From Maribacter polysiphoniae (lineage in GTDB: Bacteria > Bacteroidota > Bacteroidia > Flavobacteriales > Flavobacteriaceae): a stretch of 64,000 bases of DNA. The stretch covers positions 922,133 through 986,132 of the forward strand of contig NZ_QGGQ01000001.1 of assembly GCF_003148665.1 (NCBI RefSeq), given 5' to 3'. The notes beneath the pieces are model-generated. The model made no database searches. It was not told the DNA's origin and saw nothing but the letters and a program-made list of their open reading frames with translations. Below are positions 61,938-64,000 of this stretch, piece after piece; position 1 is the stretch's first letter, and every line of letters begins with the position of its first letter. The position numbers were made by a program, and so were the translations under genes.

Positions 61938-64000
61938 ATGAGGTTCATTGCATATTTATTACGTCGAGTTCTTGTCTTATGCTGTTTGATAACTTTTTTG
62001 GTTGGAGCGGAAGGGTTTTCCCAAGAACATCCAAATTTGATTCTTACCAAAGCCGGGGTTGAAAAAATAAGGGCGGAATTAGGGGGTATTCCCATTTTTG
62101 ACGCAACCTTAAAACAAGTGAAGGAAGAGGTTGATGCCGAAATAGCAATGGGCATCCATACCCCGATTCCGAAAGATTATTCAGGGGGGTATACCCACGA
62201 GCGTCACAAAAGGAATTTCATTATCCTTCAAAAGGCAGGGGTGTTGTTCCAGATTCTTGAAGATGAAAAATATGCTGTTTATGTGCGGGATATGCTGTTT
62301 CAATATGAGGCCATGTATAAAGATTTACCGGTGCACCCCAAAGAACGATCATATGCCCGTGGAAAATTGTTTTGGCAATGTCTCAATGATTCAAACTGGT
62401 TGGTGTATGTGAGTCAGGCCTATGATTGCGTATATGATTGGTTTTCTAAAAAAGAACGAAAAAAATTGGAGAAAAACCTGTTTAGGCCCTTTGCCGATTT
62501 TATTTCGGTAGGTAATCCACAGTTCTACAATAGGGTTCATAACCATAGTACCTGGGGCAATGCGGCCGTAGGAATGATTGGGTTGGTCATGAATGATGAT
62601 GAACTTATAGAACGGGCATTATACGGTATAAAGGATGTGAAATTGGATGTGAATGCCAAGGATAATGACGGTGGATTTATACAGTCAAAAGATAAGAAGG
62701 CCGGATTTTTGGCCAATTTGGACGAGCCTTTCTCCCCGGATGGTTATTATACCGAAGGACCGTACTATCAGAGGTACGCCATGTACCCATTCTTGATTTT
62801 TGCGGAAGGGTTGCAGAATGTGAGGCCAGAACTCAATATTTTTGCCCATAAGGATAGCGTTCTTTTAAAGTCGGTCAATGCCTTATTGAATCTTTCCGAT
62901 AAGGATGGGGAGTTTTTTCCATTGAACGATGGTCAAAAAGGAATGTCCTATTATTCCAGGGAATTGGTAACGGCGGTTGATATTGCTTATCATTTTGGAG
63001 GATATAATGCGGAATTATTGAGTGTAGCTGAAAAACAGGACCGTGTGGTTTTGGATGATTCAGGGCTGTCTGTTGCTTTGGGGCTAAAGGAAAACAAGGC
63101 AAAGCCATTTCCTAAAAAATCAATTTTGCTTAGTGATGGTCCAGAAGGAAACGAAGGTGGTGTGGGTATTATTCGATATGGCAATGAAGAGCTTTCATTG
63201 GTTTTTAAATATGCGGCCCAAGGACTAAGCCATGGCCATTATGACAAACTATCGTTTTCATTGTATGATGAAGGGGATGAGGTGCTTCAAGATTATGGTT
63301 TGGCCCGGTTTGTCAATATAGAACAAAAGGGTGGTGGTAATTATTTAAAGGAAAATAAAACATGGGCAAAACAGACCGTAGCCCATAACACAGTGGTCCA
63401 GAATATGACTTCCCATTTTAAGGGCAAATATGAAATAGGGAGTGAACATCATTCGGAGTTGTTCTTTTCGGATATCAGTGATCCCGACTTCCAGGTTATC
63501 AGCGCCAAGGAAGTAAACGCCTATCCGGGTACGTCGATGCACAGGACAATGGCGATGATAAAGGATACTGATTTTGAGCGACCCTTTGTTTTGGATGTCT
63601 TTAAAATAACATCCGATAGCGAAAACCAGTATGACCTTCCCTTTTATTTTATGGGCCAGGTGATGAAGACTAATTTTGAATACGATACGCCGACTAGCTT
63701 ACAGGCAATGGGTGGCGATAATGGCTATCAACACCTTTGGTTGGAAGGGAAGGGGAAACCTTCTGGGGACAATACCAAGTTATCGTGGTTGAACCAAGGG
63801 CATTTTTACACTTTGACCACGACGGCGGATAGTTCCGATGAACTGCTTTTTACAAGATTAGGGGCCAGTGACCCCGAATTCAATCTACGAAGGGATGCCG
63901 CTTTTATGGTACGGAGAAAAGCACGGAACACAGTGTTTGTCTCAGTGGTTGAACCCCATGGCCATTATAGTGCCGTATCTGAGTTTGCCGTAAATTCAAA
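61938..64000 (+). CDS. Oligoalginate lyase, polysaccharide lyase family 17, cut by window edge
   Basis: An ATG at 61938 opens a frame of 687 codons that runs off the right edge. After a signal peptide (ending AEGFSQ) come the alginate-lyase alpha/alpha barrel (HNHSTWGNAAVGM with the Asn-His pair, SPDGYYTEGPYYQRYAMYPF with the catalytic Tyr) and the heparinase II/III-like beta-sheet domain (LSHGHYDKLSFSLYDEG). PL17 enzymes release unsaturated monouronate from alginate oligomers, which becomes DEH and then KDG. Typical length is about 730 residues, so roughly 40 are missing. Confidence 0.93.
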   Translation, partial: MRFIAYLLRRVLVLCCLITFLVGAEGFSQEHPNLILTKAGVEKIRAELGGIPIFDATLKQVKEEVDAEIAMGIHTPIPKDYSGGYTHERHKRNFIILQKAGVLFQILEDEKYAVYVRDMLFQYEAMYKDLPVHPKERSYARGKLFWQCLNDSNWLVYVSQAYDCVYDWFSKKERKKLEKNLFRPFADFISVGNPQFYNRVHNHSTWGNAAVGMIGLVMNDDELIERALYGIKDVKLDVNAKDNDGGFIQSKDKKAGFLANLDEPFSPDGYYTEGPYYQRYAMYPFLIFAEGLQNVRPELNIFAHKDSVLLKSVNALLNLSDKDGEFFPLNDGQKGMSYYSRELVTAVDIAYHFGGYNAELLSVAEKQDRVVLDDSGLSVALGLKENKAKPFPKKSILLSDGPEGNEGGVGIIRYGNEELSLVFKYAAQGLSHGHYDKLSFSLYDEGDEVLQDYGLARFVNIEQKGGGNYLKENKTWAKQTVAHNTVVQNMTSHFKGKYEIGSEHHSELFFSDISDPDFQVISAKEVNAYPGTSMHRTMAMIKDTDFERPFVLDVFKITSDSENQYDLPFYFMGQVMKTNFEYDTPTSLQAMGGDNGYQHLWLEGKGKPSGDNTKLSWLNQGHFYTLTTTADSSDELLFTRLGASDPEFNLRRDAAFMVRRKARNTVFVSVVEPHGHYSAVSEFAVNS

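Noticed and set aside
1-64000. CRISPR arrays, tRNA or rRNA genes, transposases and phage genes
   Set aside because: No regularly spaced repeats, no recognisable RNA gene and no mobile-element protein were found on reading both strands.

Overview
The window comes from a marine, most likely algae-associated member of the Flavobacteriaceae (Bacteroidota); the genus cannot be fixed from sequence alone, though Zobellia/Maribacter-like genomes have comparable content. The pointers are a SusC/SusD pair, a PorP/SprF-type protein of the type IX secretion/gliding family, Bacteroidota-style promoters (TTG/TTTG, about 20 bp, TAnnTTTG), many lipoprotein glycosidases, and enzyme sets for both pectin and alginate. 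No rRNA, tRNA, CRISPR array, insertion sequence or phage gene was seen.

Layout. 1-3.4 kb: a DUF983 protein (cut by the left edge), an ABC-F ATPase and a leucine-rich-repeat protein. 3.5-9.9 kb: a marR-adaptor-RND pump-TolC efflux operon behind a 22-bp perfect dyad. 9.9-12.8 kb: a small zinc-ribbon protein, a formylglycine-generating-enzyme-like lipoprotein, YceI and the flavin transferase ApbE. 13.1-17.6 kb: a PD40-repeat protein, a PorP/SprF protein fused to a SPOR domain, and a LuxR-type response regulator whose phosphoacceptor Asp appears to be Glu.

17.9-51.8 kb is a pectin utilisation region. A secreted esterase/GH43-like fusion precedes a ten-gene operon, kduI-kduD-uxaC-kdgK-kdgA-TRAP(P,Q,M)-uxaB-uxaA, which can take both galacturonate and unsaturated uronates to pyruvate plus glyceraldehyde-3-phosphate. 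A convergent lacI-type regulator follows. Divergent from it runs a polysaccharide utilisation locus: GH28, SusC, SusD, DUF4861, cupin, two GH105, two Gfo/Idh/MocA oxidoreductases, a DUF5060 glycosidase, GH43, a PL10-CE8 fusion, a CE12 esterase and a further esterase. Two perfect 16-bp palindromes sharing the core AATCGATT sit at the kduI and GH28 promoters with the same placement relative to the predicted -7 element. A degenerate copy lies in front of lacI, suggesting one LacI-family regulon for the whole region.

51.9-57.4 kb carries rseC-rnfBCDGEA on the minus strand, encoding an ion-pumping ferredoxin:NAD oxidoreductase. Its RnfG and RnfD have flavinylation motifs that the ApbE encoded 40 kb away could modify. 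57.5-59.3 kb holds an RraA-family protein and a Tat-exported sugar-isomerase-like protein. From 59.6 kb an alginate locus begins (PL6, then PL17 cut by the right edge) behind a promoter with stacked palindromes. Alginate and pectin breakdown both lead to KDG, so kdgK and kdgA of the pectin operon could serve both.
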